Below, piece after piece: positions 38,706-47,939 of a DNA stretch of 64,000 bases (its first letter is position 1; each line of letters opens with the position of its first letter). A model generated the notes under the pieces. It ran no database searches. It was not told the DNA's origin and saw nothing but the letters and a program-made list of their open reading frames with translations. This stretch comes from Streptomyces rishiriensis (lineage in GTDB: Bacteria > Actinomycetota > Actinomycetes > Streptomycetales > Streptomycetaceae), in NCBI RefSeq assembly GCF_003112535.1, contig NZ_BEWA01000009.1:124001-188000 (forward strand), given 5' to 3'. Both the position numbers and the translations under genes were made by a program.

Positions 38706-38817
38706 GGATCCTCCGGGCGGGACAGCATTCTCGGATTGTCGTGCCGTCCGTCAGGGCCGGTGGGGGGATTGTGTCGGCCGGACGGTGATTTCGTGAGGTG
38801 GGTGGTACGAGGGCGGG

Positions 38818-39231
38818 TCAGTGGAGCAGACTGCCCTGGAGCTCGGCGCGCAGGTCGGGCGTGAGCACCGCCCCCGCACGGTCGACAAGGAGCGCCATCT
38901 CGTAGCCGACGAGGCCGATGTCGCACTCGGGGTGCGCGAGCACGGCGAGCGACGAGCCGTCCGAGACGGACATGAGGAAGAGGAATCCTCGCTCCATCTC
39001 GACGACCGTCTGCGCGACGCTGCCGCCCTCGAAGATCCGGGACGCGCCCGCGGTCAGCGAGGTGAGTCCCGACGCGACGGCCGCCAGCTGGTCGGCACGG
39101 TCGCGCGGGAAACCCTCGGACATGGCGAGCAGGAGCCCGTCGGCGGACACCACGACGGTGTGGGACACCCCAGGGGTGTTGTCCACGAAGTTGGTGATCA
39201 ACCAGTTCAGGTTCTGTGCTGCCTGGCTCAT
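38818..39231 (-). CDS. cvnB1: Conservon roadblock/LC7 protein CvnB1
   Basis: 137-residue roadblock/LC7 protein, nearly identical to CvnB2. ATG 39231 chosen to match CvnB2; a TTG directly after the cvnA1 stop (39240) would add three residues. Its 9-base distance from cvnA1 indicates translational coupling. Confidence 0.93.
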   Translation of the reverse strand: MSQAAQNLNWLITNFVDNTPGVSHTVVVSADGLLLAMSEGFPRDRADQLAAVASGLTSLTAGASRIFEGGSVAQTVVEMERGFLFLMSVSDGSSLAVLAHPECDIGLVGYEMALLVDRAGAVLTPDLRAELQGSLLH

Positions 39232-39240
39232 CTGGCTCAA

Positions 39241-42200
39241 CTAACGCTCCTGCTGGTGAGTGGGGCTGGGGAAGCTGCCGGTCTGCGGGCCGTTGCCGGC
39301 CTGCCGACCCTGTGCGATGCCCCGACGGAGATTGGTCAGCCGGCCGCGTACGTCGTCAGGCGCACGGGAGACCTGCGGACCGCTTTGGTGCTGTTGCTGC
39401 TGAGCCGTGCCCGGGACGAGGTTCGCCCGGGGTACCCGGCGCGGCAGACCGGAGGTGGTGACGCCGCCCGCGGCCGGCTGCCTGACGCGCTCGGCCTGCC
39501 GGACGAGTTCGTCGTTCGGCGAGGTGCGCCAGGAGGCACTGGCGGCAGCGGGACGCTGAGGAGCGGCCGGAGCCTGCTGGGACTGCTGGGACTGCTGGTC
39601 GTGCTGCTGCGGCTCCGGAGCCGCAGCGCCCGCCTGCTGACCGTGGAACCAGTTGGTCTCCAACGTGTCGTACAGCGGAGTGCGGCCGTCGCCCGGGCCC
39701 GCCGGCGGCAGCGCCTCCGGCTGGGCCGGCGCACCGTAGCCGTTGGGCTGAGGAGTGGCGAACCGGCCTGCGGCCGAGGGGTCCTGGCGGCCGGGCAGCG
39801 CGTGCTGCCCGGTGGCGGAGCCGTCGTAGCCGGGAGCGGCGAACTGGCCGGTGGAGCCGTTGTCGTAGGCCTGCGGAGCGAACTGGTTCGGGTTCGCCGG
39901 AGCGTTCTGCCCGCCCGCGGCGCCGAAGACGTCGGAGCGGGTGAAGCCGTTGTCGTCCGGACGGCCGGTCGTGCCGGGCCGCTCGAACTGGCCGGTGTCC
40001 TGCCGCCCGTTGACGCCGTTCAGCCCCGGGCGCTGGAGCTGGCCCGTGTCCTGCCGTCCGTCGTAGCCGCCCTGCGGGCTGCCCACGGCCGGGAACTGGC
40101 CCGTGCCGTGCAGACCGTTCGCCACCGGGCGGCCGAAGTCGGCGGGGCCCGCCGGACCCTGGCGCTCGTCCATCCGCGGGATCGCCGGTATCTCGGCGGT
40201 CGCGCCGGGACCCTGGCGGTCGTCGATGCGCGGCATGCGCGAGGTCTGGGCGACGTCCGGCTCCTCGTGGCCGCGCGGGGCGTCCAGCGGGGTGCGCGGC
40301 ACCGGCGGCTGGGCGTTCTCGTCGCCCCAGCTGGTCACGCGCGGCTGCGGGTTGCCGCCGGGCAGCTCGGCGCGCGGACCCCCGCGCGGGGGCAGCTGCG
40401 GCTGACGGCCGCGGCCGCCCTGCTCGTTCTTGGCGCCCCGCTGCTGCGGCGGACGTCCGCCGCCGAACATGTCCGTGCCCGGCGCACCCGCGCCCGCGGC
40501 CTGCAGGCCCTGCGGTGCGCCCGGCGCCTGGCCGCCGAAGCCGGCGCCGGCCGGAGCAGGGCGGCCCTGCTGGGGGGAGAGCGGAGGCTGCTGCGGTCCG
40601 CGCGGCGGCTGACCGCCGGGACGGGCACCGCCGTCACGGCCGGGCAGCGCGGCCCGGGGACCCTGGCCGCCGGCGAGCCGGCCGCCCCCGCCGGAACCGG
40701 CGCCGGGAGCGCCGCCGTTCGGGGCGCCCGCGCCGAGGGCGCCGCCCTGCGAGCCGTTCTGGCGCCGCGCGGCGGCGACGCCGGCGGCGGCCTGCGCGGC
40801 GGCGGGACCGCCGGCGACGCCGCCCTGGCCGGGCTTGGGCTGGGGCTTCTTGCCGCCCTGGGCGACGTCCACGGGCAGCATGACCAGCGCGGTCGTGCCA
40901 CCGGAGTCGGAGGGGCGCAGCTGGATGCGGATGCCGTGGCGCTGCGACAGCCGGCCGACCACGAACAGACCCATGCGCCGGGAGACCGACACGTCCACGG
41001 TCGGCGGCGAGGCGAGCCGCTCGTTGATCGCGGCGAGGTCCTCGGGGGACAGGCCGATGCCGGTGTCGTGGATCTCGATCAGCACCCGCCCGTCGGGCAG
41101 CGCGTGACCGGTGACCTTGACCTTGGTCTGCGGGGAGGAGAACGACGTGGCGTTCTCCAGCAGCTCGGCGAGCAGGTGCACGAGGTCGTTGACGACCCGG
41201 CCGGCCACTTCGGTGGTCGGCACGGAGGACAGCTCGATGCGCTCGTACTGCTCCACCTCGGAGGCGGCGGCGCGCAGGACGTCGACCAGCGGGACCGGAC
41301 GGGTCCAGCGTCGGCCGGGCTCCTCACCGGCGAGGACGAGGAGGTTCTCACCGTTACGGCGCATGCGGGTCGCGAGGTGGTCGAGCTTGAAGAGCGAGGA
41401 CAGCTGGTCCGGGTCGGCCTCGCGGGACTCCAGTTCGGAGATGAGCGAGAGCTGACGCTGGATGAGGCCCTGGGAGCGGCGCGAGAGGTTGGTGAACATC
41501 GCGTTGACGTTGCCCCGCAGCAGGGCCTGCTCGGCGGCGAGGCGGACGGCCTCGCGGTGCACGTCGTCGAAGGCCGCGGCCACCTGGCCGATCTCGTCCC
41601 GGGAGTGCACACCGACCGACTCCACGGACGTGTCGACGTCCTGCGGGTCGGACTCGGACAGCTGCTTGACCAGCTCGGGCAGCCGGTCCTGGGCGACCTT
41701 GGTGGCGGTCTCCTGCAGACGGCGCAGCGAGCGGATCATGGACCGGGCGACGACGAACGCGCCGACCAGCGACACGCCCAGCACGAGCAGGATGAGCGCA
41801 CCGGAGATGATCGCCTCGCGCTCGGACGCGGCGCGCAGCTCACGCGCCTTCTGCTCCATGTCCTCGAGCAGCGTGTGCTCGATGTTGTTCATCTGCGCGA
41901 TCTTGGTCGTGCTGTCGTCGATCCAGTCCTGGTACGACCGCTTGTCCAGGGACTGCAGACCGGTCGCGGAGCTGAGCGCGCGGGTGGCGTAGGTGTTGGC
42001 TTCCTCGATGACCGGGTTGCCCTGCTCGACGGGCTTCAGCAGTTCCTCGGCGCCGTCGCCGCCGTAGATGCTGCGGAAGCTCGCGAGCTCGGAGTCCTGG
42101 TTCTCGAGCGCGGCTTCGGCGTACTGCCGGTCGTTCTCGGAGATCTGGCCGTAGACGGAGTTGCTCTTCGGCAGCGCGGCCGCGAGGACGGCGCGCTGGA

Positions 42201-43011
42201 CCGAGGCGTACTCCTTGGCGGCGGAGAAGGCGGCCAGCGCACGCGTGCGCTGGATCATCTCCGGGTTGCTCGTGGCCTGCGCCATGTCCTGGGACAGGTC
42301 GAGCAGGCTGGTGATCAGACGGTGGTACGCCTCGACCGTCTGGGTGGAGTTGTTCTTCTCCGTGTACGCCGTGTTGCGGATCTTGGCGAGGTTGCCGAGG
42401 TCGCTGAGGAGACCCACGAGGCTGTCGCGGACACCCTGCAGGTTGCCGTCCGTGCTGGCGGTGTCGATCTCTTCCGAGGCGTCCTGGAAGGCGACGAGCG
42501 CCTTGTCGGTCTTGTCCCGGTAGCCCTTGATCCCGAACTCGGTGGCCTTGACGCCGTGCGCCAGCGGGCCGGCCGAGCGGTCGCGCTCGTTCTGCAGCTG
42601 CACGGCCAGCTCGGTGGCCTGCTTGGTCATGTCCGTCAGCAGCTTCATGTTGTCGAGCTGCTTGATGTCGTCCATGGACTGGTTGATGCGGACCGCGCCC
42701 AGCGTGGTGGCCGCGACCACCGGCAGGGTCAGCAGCGCCACCAGACGCGTGGAGATGCGCCAGTTGCGCAGCGCCACGCGCGAACCGGGACCGGGGGGAC
42801 CGGCCGGCGGCTTGACCGTCGGAGTCGGAGGAGGAGAACTCGGCGACGCGGACGCGCCGGGGCGCCCGGGGCGCTCACCGCCGTCGCCGGACGCGGCCGG
42901 GCCCGGGTTCTGGGCGTGCTGGGGCGAGGAGCCGACTGCCATCGGGCCAGTCCCGCCGTGCGGCTCCGGCTCGGCCGAAGCGCTGCCATCCCTCTTGAAA
43001 CGTCCCTGCAC
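39241..43011 (-). CDS. cvnA1: Conservon sensor histidine kinase-like protein CvnA1
   Basis: 1256 residues. A Pro-rich N-terminus (to about 80) is followed by TM1 (89-108), a NIT-type outside domain, TM2 (about 400-420), HAMP, the DHLATRMRRNGENLLVLAG helix and an HATPase_c domain (ELLENATSFSSP near 619, EIHDTGIGLS, GLFVVGRLSQRHGI). A disordered Gly/Pro/Gln-rich tail of about 500 residues has repeated RQDTGQ, DDRQGPG and GQF motifs. It starts at GTG 43011 with AGAGG upstream. It heads conservon 1, expected to sense an external or membrane signal and pass it to CvnD1. Confidence 0.92.
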   Translation of the reverse strand: MQGRFKRDGSASAEPEPHGGTGPMAVGSSPQHAQNPGPAASGDGGERPGRPGASASPSSPPPTPTVKPPAGPPGPGSRVALRNWRISTRLVALLTLPVVAATTLGAVRINQSMDDIKQLDNMKLLTDMTKQATELAVQLQNERDRSAGPLAHGVKATEFGIKGYRDKTDKALVAFQDASEEIDTASTDGNLQGVRDSLVGLLSDLGNLAKIRNTAYTEKNNSTQTVEAYHRLITSLLDLSQDMAQATSNPEMIQRTRALAAFSAAKEYASVQRAVLAAALPKSNSVYGQISENDRQYAEAALENQDSELASFRSIYGGDGAEELLKPVEQGNPVIEEANTYATRALSSATGLQSLDKRSYQDWIDDSTTKIAQMNNIEHTLLEDMEQKARELRAASEREAIISGALILLVLGVSLVGAFVVARSMIRSLRRLQETATKVAQDRLPELVKQLSESDPQDVDTSVESVGVHSRDEIGQVAAAFDDVHREAVRLAAEQALLRGNVNAMFTNLSRRSQGLIQRQLSLISELESREADPDQLSSLFKLDHLATRMRRNGENLLVLAGEEPGRRWTRPVPLVDVLRAAASEVEQYERIELSSVPTTEVAGRVVNDLVHLLAELLENATSFSSPQTKVKVTGHALPDGRVLIEIHDTGIGLSPEDLAAINERLASPPTVDVSVSRRMGLFVVGRLSQRHGIRIQLRPSDSGGTTALVMLPVDVAQGGKKPQPKPGQGGVAGGPAAAQAAAGVAAARRQNGSQGGALGAGAPNGGAPGAGSGGGGRLAGGQGPRAALPGRDGGARPGGQPPRGPQQPPLSPQQGRPAPAGAGFGGQAPGAPQGLQAAGAGAPGTDMFGGGRPPQQRGAKNEQGGRGRQPQLPPRGGPRAELPGGNPQPRVTSWGDENAQPPVPRTPLDAPRGHEEPDVAQTSRMPRIDDRQGPGATAEIPAIPRMDERQGPAGPADFGRPVANGLHGTGQFPAVGSPQGGYDGRQDTGQLQRPGLNGVNGRQDTGQFERPGTTGRPDDNGFTRSDVFGAAGGQNAPANPNQFAPQAYDNGSTGQFAAPGYDGSATGQHALPGRQDPSAAGRFATPQPNGYGAPAQPEALPPAGPGDGRTPLYDTLETNWFHGQQAGAAAPEPQQHDQQSQQSQQAPAAPQRPAAASASWRTSPNDELVRQAERVRQPAAGGVTTSGLPRRVPRANLVPGTAQQQQHQSGPQVSRAPDDVRGRLTNLRRGIAQGRQAGNGPQTGSFPSPTHQQER

Positions 43012-43631
43012 TAGCGTCGCAACCTCTGGACCAGGCGCCCCTCCGCGTGAACGGAAGGACGGTGTCGGCGTGGGGAGGGGCGTCCTGAATTACGCCCCCC
43101 GGATGGTCGTGAGTACCGGCGCCGGCTCCCCCTGACCTCGCCGCCACCGGGCGCTCTGACGCGCCCTCTGTGCGCCGGCTCGATCCCGCGGCGGTCCGAG
43201 GAATTCCAGCACAGTGCAGGATCTCCAACAAGGCCCGTTGGCCAGGCTGTGACATCCGTGACACGAAGTGAGGGTCAGGTTACGGGATGTAGAAGCCGAT
43301 CCCGTATAAGGCGGACATAAGCGGGCGAAGCCCCAGGGCGCGGGTGGTGTCCCAGTCGCCATGATCAGGAGCGGAATATGGGCTTCAGGTGGTCAATGTC
43401 CGTTTCGTTGCGGTCGGTTGAGGGTCTGGATTGACCCTTTTGCCCATGCATTCGTGAGCAAACTCACACGCCGATCATGTGACCTTCACGCGTTCACCGG
43501 GATTCGCGTGTTTAGCCTGACGTTTTACAGGGATGGCACATCCGACAAGCCGCGCCTGCGCGGGGGCCCTCGAGGGCCCTTTCCGGCGCCCGGAAACGAC
43601 AGGGTCGACGACAACAGTGAAGACGACGACG
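43012..43631. other. Divergent control region, cvnA1 / small protein
   Basis: 620 bases without a supported longer gene. Notable elements: the dyad ACGGGAT / ATCCCGT (43282-43305, 10-base spacer), a nearby TGACATCC-GTGACA repeat (43250-43263), a moderately AT-rich stretch (43370-43530), TTGACC at about 43431, and the perfect 16-base palindrome GGGCCCTCGAGGGCCC (43564-43579) close to the small gene. Confidence 0.5.
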
Positions 43632-43805
43632 ATGTTCCACAAGATCGCCAACCCGAGGCGCACGACGCTGGCGCACCTCGCGGACGCCGACGAACTGCAG
43701 CTCCCCGAGCAGCCGGAGCACTCCGTCGACCTCCCGGCCCAGACTGCCAACCCCAAGCGCACCATCCTCATGGAGATCCCGGTCGCGGCCTCCGTCGCGC
43801 AGTAG
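43632..43805 (+). CDS. Small protein with internal repeat (57 aa), unknown
   Basis: Begins MFHKIANPRRTTLAHLADAD and contains a second, related segment, TANPKRTILMEI, so the peptide is built from two ANP[R/K]RT-x-L units joined by an acidic linker (DELQLPEQPEHSVDLP). There is no Cys or membrane segment. ATG 43632 has GAAGA upstream; GTG 43617 would add five residues. Codon use fits the genome. The function is not recognised. The repeated unit next to acidic spacers could suggest a precursor or a small adaptor, but no processing enzymes are adjacent. Confidence 0.6.
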   Translation: MFHKIANPRRTTLAHLADADELQLPEQPEHSVDLPAQTANPKRTILMEIPVAASVAQ

Positions 43806-43984
43806 ACCCACCCCGTGGCTCCACACGATCCTCACCGATCTTCGTGGAGGGATACGGACACCGGCCGCCGAATGCTCAAGGCGACCGTTCACCGATGTCA
43901 AGGGCGTCCCCGGCCGGGGACGCCCTTCCGCGTTAGCCTGGAGCGTCACACTCCAGCCAGCTCAGTCAAGGGGCCAACCAACCC

Positions 43985-44770
43985 GTGCGCATCGCCAGGT
44001 TCTCCATCGACGGGAACGTCGCCTTCGGCGCGGTCGAGGGCGACAAGCCGGACGAGCTCGTCCTCGACATCATCAAGGGCATCCCGTTCACGGACTTCGA
44101 GCTCTCCGGTACCAAGGTGCCGCTGAGCAAGGTCCGGCTGCTCCCGCCCGTGCTGCCCAACAAGGTCGTGGCCTTCGGCCGCAACTACGCCGCACACGCG
44201 CGCGAGCTGGGCAACGAGGTCCCGGACGCCCCGTTCGCCTTCTTCAAGCCGTCCACGTCGGTGATCGGCGACGGCGACGCCATCCAGTACCCGTCCTTCT
44301 CCGCGGAGGTCCACCACGAGGCCGAGCTCGCCGTGGTCATCGGCCGGCTGTGCCGCGAGGTCCCCCGTGAACGCGTCAAGGACGTGATCTTCGGCTACAC
44401 CTGCGCCAACGACGTCACCGCCCGCGACGTGCAGAAGCGCGAGAAGCAGTGGGCCCGGGCCAAGGGCTTCGACACCTCCTGCCCGCTGGGCCCCTGGGTG
44501 GAGACCGGCCTGGACCTGAAGACCGCGAGCGACCTCACCGTCCAGCTCACGGTCAACGGCGCCCAGCGGCAGCTCGGCCGCACCAGCGAGATGATCCACA
44601 CCATCGAGGATCTGATCGTCAACATCACCGAGGCCATGACGCTGCTCCCCGGCGACGTGATCCTCACGGGCACCCCCGCAGGGGTAGGCCCCCTGGTCGT
44701 CGGCGACGAGGTCGCCGTCACCATCGAAGGCATCGGCACTCTCACCAACAAGGTTGTCAAGCGTGGCTAG
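43985..44770 (+). CDS. Fumarylacetoacetate hydrolase-family protein
   Basis: 261 residues of the FAH superfamily (2-hydroxyhepta-2,4-diene-1,7-dioate isomerase-like, or oxaloacetate decarboxylase/acylpyruvase). Motifs: [16 protein letters not shown], the [13 protein letters not shown] core, metal-binding Glu residues in [12 protein letters not shown], and [11 protein letters not shown] near the end. GTG 43985 ([10 protein letters not shown]). The same fold serves several reactions, so the substrate is open. It overlaps gltX by 8 bases. Confidence 0.88.
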   Translation: MRIARFSIDGNVAFGAVEGDKPDELVLDIIKGIPFTDFELSGTKVPLSKVRLLPPVLPNKVVAFGRNYAAHARELGNEVPDAPFAFFKPSTSVIGDGDAIQYPSFSAEVHHEAELAVVIGRLCREVPRERVKDVIFGYTCANDVTARDVQKREKQWARAKGFDTSCPLGPWVETGLDLKTASDLTVQLTVNGAQRQLGRTSEMIHTIEDLIVNITEAMTLLPGDVILTGTPAGVGPLVVGDEVAVTIEGIGTLTNKVVKRG

Positions 44771-46286
44771 CGCACCCGGCTCACCCTCCCCCAAGTCCTC
44801 GACTCCGCTCGGACAGGGGGTACCCCCGCGCGTCCGTTTCTGCCCCTCGCCCACCGGTAACCCCCATGTGGGCCTGGTCCGCACCGCCCTGTTCAACTGG
44901 GCGTTCGCCAAGCACCACCAGGGCACGCTGGTCTTCCGCATCGAGGACACCGACGCGGCCCGCGACTCCGAGGAGTCGTACGCACAGCTGCTGGACTCGA
45001 TGCGCTGGCTGGGCTTCGACTGGGACGAGGGCCCCGAGGTCGGCGGCCCGCACGCGCCCTACCGCCAGTCGCAGCGCATGGACCTCTACAAGGACGTCGC
45101 CCACAAGCTTCTGGACGCCGGTCACGCGTACCGCTGCTACTGTTCCCAGGAGGAGCTGGACACCCGCCGCGAGGCCGCCCGCGCCGCCGGCAAGCCGTCC
45201 GGCTACGACGGCCACTGCCGTGACCTGAGCGCCGAGCAGGTCGAGGAGTACACGGCCCAGGGCCGTACCCCCATCGTCCGCTTCCGCATGCCCGACGAGA
45301 CGATCACGTTCACGGACCTGGTCCGCGGCGAGCTGACGTTCACCCCGGAGAACGTCCCCGACTACGGCATCGTCCGCGCGAACGGCGCCCCGCTGTACAC
45401 GCTGGTCAACCCGGTGGACGACGCGCTGATGGAGATCACGCACGTCCTGCGCGGCGAGGACCTGCTGTCCTCCACCCCCCGGCAGATCGCCCTGTACAAG
45501 GCGCTGACCGAGCTGGGCATCGCCAAGTCCGTGCCCGCCTTCGGCCACCTGCCGTACGTGATGGGCGAGGGCAACAAGAAGCTGTCCAAGCGGGACCCGC
45601 AGGCCTCGCTCAACCTCTACCGCGAGCGCGGCTTCCTGCCCGAGGGCCTGCTCAACTACCTCTCCCTCCTGGGCTGGTCGCTCTCGGCCGACCAGGACAT
45701 CTTCACGATGGACGAGATGGTCGCGGCCTTCGACATCGCCGACGTCAACCCCAACCCGGCGCGCTTCGACCTGAAGAAGTGCGAGGCGATCAACGCCGAC
45801 CACATCCGCCTGCTGGACGTGAAGGACTTCACCGAGCGCTGCGCCCCCTGGCTGAAGGCCCCGGTCGCCCCCTGGGCGCCGGAGGACTTCGACGAGGCGA
45901 AGTGGCAGGCGATCGCCCCGCACGCCCAGACCCGGCTGAAGGTCCTCTCCGAGATCACCGACAACGTCGACTTCCTCTTCCTGCCGGAGCCGGTCTTCGA
46001 CGAGGCGTCCTGGACGAAGGCGATGAAGGAGGGCAGCGACGCCCTGCTGGCCACGGCGAGGGAGAAGCTGGAGTCGGCGGACTGGAGCTCGGCCGAGTCC
46101 CTGAAGGAGGCCGTCCTGGCCGCGGGCGAGACCCACGGCCTCAAGCTCGGCAAGGCCCAGGCCCCCGTCCGCGTCGCCGTCACCGGCCGCACCGTCGGCC
46201 TGCCGCTCTTCGAGTCCCTGGAGATCCTGGGCAAGGACAGGACGCTGGCCCGCATCGACGCGGCCCTGGCGAAGCTCGCGGCGTAA
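44763..46286 (+). CDS. gltX: Glutamyl-tRNA synthetase
   Basis: Class I aminoacyl-tRNA synthetase (507 aa) charging tRNA-Glu, and perhaps tRNA-Gln in the indirect pathway. The HIGH-type motif reads [10 protein letters not shown], the tRNA-binding Glu segment is [15 protein letters not shown], and the KMSKS equivalent is KLSKRD; the C-terminal anticodon-binding domain is complete. I chose GTG 44763, overlapping the upstream stop (GTGGCTAG). The first 23 residues are encoded by a hairpin repeat found in other Streptomyces intergenic regions (44790-44829), and no start codon lies between it and the HIGH motif. It is close to three tRNA-Glu genes. Confidence 0.94.
   Translation: MASAPGSPSPKSSTPLGQGVPPRVRFCPSPTGNPHVGLVRTALFNWAFAKHHQGTLVFRIEDTDAARDSEESYAQLLDSMRWLGFDWDEGPEVGGPHAPYRQSQRMDLYKDVAHKLLDAGHAYRCYCSQEELDTRREAARAAGKPSGYDGHCRDLSAEQVEEYTAQGRTPIVRFRMPDETITFTDLVRGELTFTPENVPDYGIVRANGAPLYTLVNPVDDALMEITHVLRGEDLLSSTPRQIALYKALTELGIAKSVPAFGHLPYVMGEGNKKLSKRDPQASLNLYRERGFLPEGLLNYLSLLGWSLSADQDIFTMDEMVAAFDIADVNPNPARFDLKKCEAINADHIRLLDVKDFTERCAPWLKAPVAPWAPEDFDEAKWQAIAPHAQTRLKVLSEITDNVDFLFLPEPVFDEASWTKAMKEGSDALLATAREKLESADWSSAESLKEAVLAAGETHGLKLGKAQAPVRVAVTGRTVGLPLFESLEILGKDRTLARIDAALAKLAA
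44790..44829. repeat. Intergenic-type hairpin repeat inside the gltX 5' end
   Basis: CCCCC and GTCC pair with GGAC and GGGGG around a CTCGACTCCGCTC core, then GTACCCCC. A second copy in the other orientation lies at 60877-60911. This is the element commonly seen between Streptomyces genes (from memory). Confidence 0.7.
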
Positions 46287-46296
46287 CGCCGGGACG

Positions 46297-46345
46297 CGCG
46301 TGAGGGGCGGCTCCCGGACCTCCGGCGGGAGCCGCCCCTCACGCG
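46297..46345. terminator. Convergent terminator gltX / RelE-like gene
   Basis: Perfect 20-bp stem beginning CGCGTGAGGGGCGG with a 9-base loop. Serves both the + strand gltX and the - strand gene that ends at 46352. Confidence 0.85.
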
Positions 46346-46351
46346 TTCGTC

Positions 46352-46636
46352 TCAGACGGCGTCGCTCTCGTCGATCAGATAGGCGAACTCGTCGAAGATC
46401 TCGAGCACGACGACGACCAGTACGGCCGCCGCCACCACGTACTCCACCATGACGCCCGGGGCGACGTACGCCTTGCGCAGGTGCTCGTCGGGACCGAGCT
46501 GCGCGGTGGAGACCTTTCGGAAGGGATCGCGCGCCAGTACCCGCACGGCCATGTCCAACTGCGCCCGTCGCTCGCTCGGCAGACCGTCGTAGGCCGCCCG
46601 GGCCTCGACGGTGAACTGGACTCGGTACTCGCTCAT
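46352..46636 (-). CDS. RelE/ParE-fold protein, orphan
   Basis: 94 residues. A ParE/RelE-like layout: MSEYRVQFTVEARAAYDGLPSERRAQLDMAV helices, DPFRKVS, then a strand with LRKAYVAPGVMVEYVV and VVVVLEIFDE. No antitoxin gene is adjacent; the divergent neighbour is a HAD hydrolase, 35 bases away. It could be a domesticated toxin or simply a RelE-fold housekeeping protein. ATG 46636 follows GAGGAC. Confidence 0.7.
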   Translation of the reverse strand: MSEYRVQFTVEARAAYDGLPSERRAQLDMAVRVLARDPFRKVSTAQLGPDEHLRKAYVAPGVMVEYVVAAAVLVVVVLEIFDEFAYLIDESDAV

Positions 46637-46671
46637 GTCCTCAGTGTGCCAGCCCGCGATACCGTCGGGGC

Positions 46672-47406
46672 ATGAGCATTCGTGCCGTGGTCTGGGACGT
46701 CGACGACACCCTTTTCGACTACACGACCGCCGACCGCGAGGGCATGCGGTCGTACCTCACCACCGAGCGGCTGCTGGGCCGGTTCGGCACCGCCGACGAG
46801 GCCCTCGCACGCTGGCGGGAGGTGACCGACGAGCAGTGGGCGCGGTTCTCCGCGGGCGGGATGACCTTCGAGGACCAGCGCCGCGACCGGGTACGGGCGT
46901 TCCTGGAGCGGCCGGAGCTCACCGACGCGGAGGCGGACGCCTGGTTCCGTCGGTACATCGCGCACTACGAGGCCGCCTGGTCGCTGTTCCCCGACGTCCT
47001 GCCCGTGCTCGACGCCCTCGCCGCCAGTCACCGCCACGCCGTGCTGTCGAACTCCAGCATCCATGTCCAGGACCACAAGCTGCGCGTCCTCGGCGTCCAC
47101 GACCGCTTCGAGGTCATCCTGTGCGCCGCGGAGCTCGGCGTCTCCAAGCCGGAGGCCGGCGCCTTCCTGGCGGCCTGCGAGGCGCTCTCCCTGCCCCCGC
47201 ATCAGGTGGCCTACGTCGGCGACCATCCGGAGATCGACGGACGGGGCGCCGCCGACGCCGGGCTGCTCTCGGTGTGGATCGACCGCTACGGAGGCGGGGC
47301 CACCGTCGAGCTCCCGTCCGGCCGGCACCGCATCGTCAGCCTCGCCGAACTTCCCGCGCTGCTCGGCTCGGATACCCGTTTTGGAGCGCAGTCCACCTTC
47401 AGGTAA
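46672..47406 (+). CDS. HAD-superfamily hydrolase
   Basis: 244-residue haloacid-dehalogenase-like phosphatase. Motif I is VVWDVDDTLFDY (nucleophile and acid Asp pair), a helical cap follows, motif II is LSNSS, motif III Lys lies in GVSKPEAGAF, and motif IV is YVGDHPEIDGRGA. Similar to phosphoglycolate or sugar-phosphate phosphatases; substrate not predictable. The tRNA operon promoter lies within its last 20 codons. Confidence 0.88.
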   Translation: MSIRAVVWDVDDTLFDYTTADREGMRSYLTTERLLGRFGTADEALARWREVTDEQWARFSAGGMTFEDQRRDRVRAFLERPELTDAEADAWFRRYIAHYEAAWSLFPDVLPVLDALAASHRHAVLSNSSIHVQDHKLRVLGVHDRFEVILCAAELGVSKPEAGAFLAACEALSLPPHQVAYVGDHPEIDGRGAADAGLLSVWIDRYGGGATVELPSGRHRIVSLAELPALLGSDTRFGAQSTFR

Positions 47407-47409
47407 TGT
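47381..47409 (+). promoter_or_regulatory. tRNA operon promoter
   Basis: TTGGAG (47381-47386), 17 bases, TAATGT (47404-47409), 88 bases before the first tRNA. A good vegetative-type promoter overlapping the 3' end of the HAD gene. Confidence 0.65.
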
Positions 47410-47497
47410 TCTTCCTGCGCCGCCGGAGAGCGGGCCGAAAGGCCGGAACCGGAGGAGCGAAACTAGGACGAGATCCCCATCGGGGCTTGCGTTCCAG

Positions 47498-47569
47498 TGG
47501 CCTATGGTGTAATTGGCAGCACGACTGATTCTGGTTCAGTTAGTCTTGGTTCGAGTCCAGGTAGGCCAG
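47498..47569 (+). tRNA. tRNA-Gln (CTG)
   Basis: Acceptor TGGCCTA pairs with TAGGCCA. The anticodon stem is ACTGA/TCAGT with loop TTCTGGT, anticodon CTG. T-loop is TTCGAGT. Discriminator G; CCA is not encoded. Confidence 0.96.
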
Positions 47570-47611
47570 CTCGCAGAGCTCATCTGCGCACGTGGAGATC
47601 ATCTCCACAAC

Positions 47612-47684
47612 GCCCCCGTTGTGTAGCGGCCTAGCACGCCGCCCTCTCAAGGCGGTAGCGCCGGTTCGAATCCGGTCGGGGGTA
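47612..47684 (+). tRNA. tRNA-Glu (CTC), copy 1
   Basis: Acceptor GCCCCCG / CGGGGGT (G-U first pair). The anticodon stem is CCGCC/GGCGG with loop CTCTCAA, anticodon CTC. T-arm CCGGTTCGAATCCGG. Identical to the copies at 47747 and 47940. Confidence 0.96.
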
Positions 47685-47746
47685 CAGATCCTTCCCGCGG
47701 GGGGAGTTCGGGTAGCTCCCGCTCACCTCGATGCAGGATCGCTAGG

Positions 47747-47819
47747 GCCCCCGTTGTGTAGCGGCCTAGCACGCCGCCCTCTCAAGGCGGTAGCGCCGGT
47801 TCGAATCCGGTCGGGGGTA
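47747..47819 (+). tRNA. tRNA-Glu (CTC), copy 2
   Basis: Same 73-base sequence as copy 1; anticodon CTC. The spacer before it is unrelated to the other spacers. Confidence 0.96.
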
Positions 47820-47839
47820 CGAACTGGTCTAAACCACAT

Positions 47840-47911
47840 TGGTCTATGGTGTAATTGGCAGCACGACTGATTCTGGTTCAGTTAGTCTAGGTTCGAGTCC
47901 TGGTAGACCAG
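47840..47911 (+). tRNA. tRNA-Gln (CTG), copy 2
   Basis: Acceptor TGGTCTA / TAGACCA, differing from the first Gln copy by a compensated base-pair change; T stem CTAGG/CCTGG also differs in a compensated way. Anticodon arm identical, CTG. Confidence 0.96.
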
Positions 47912-47939
47912 CTCGGATCTGCGGAAACGCAAGATCCTC

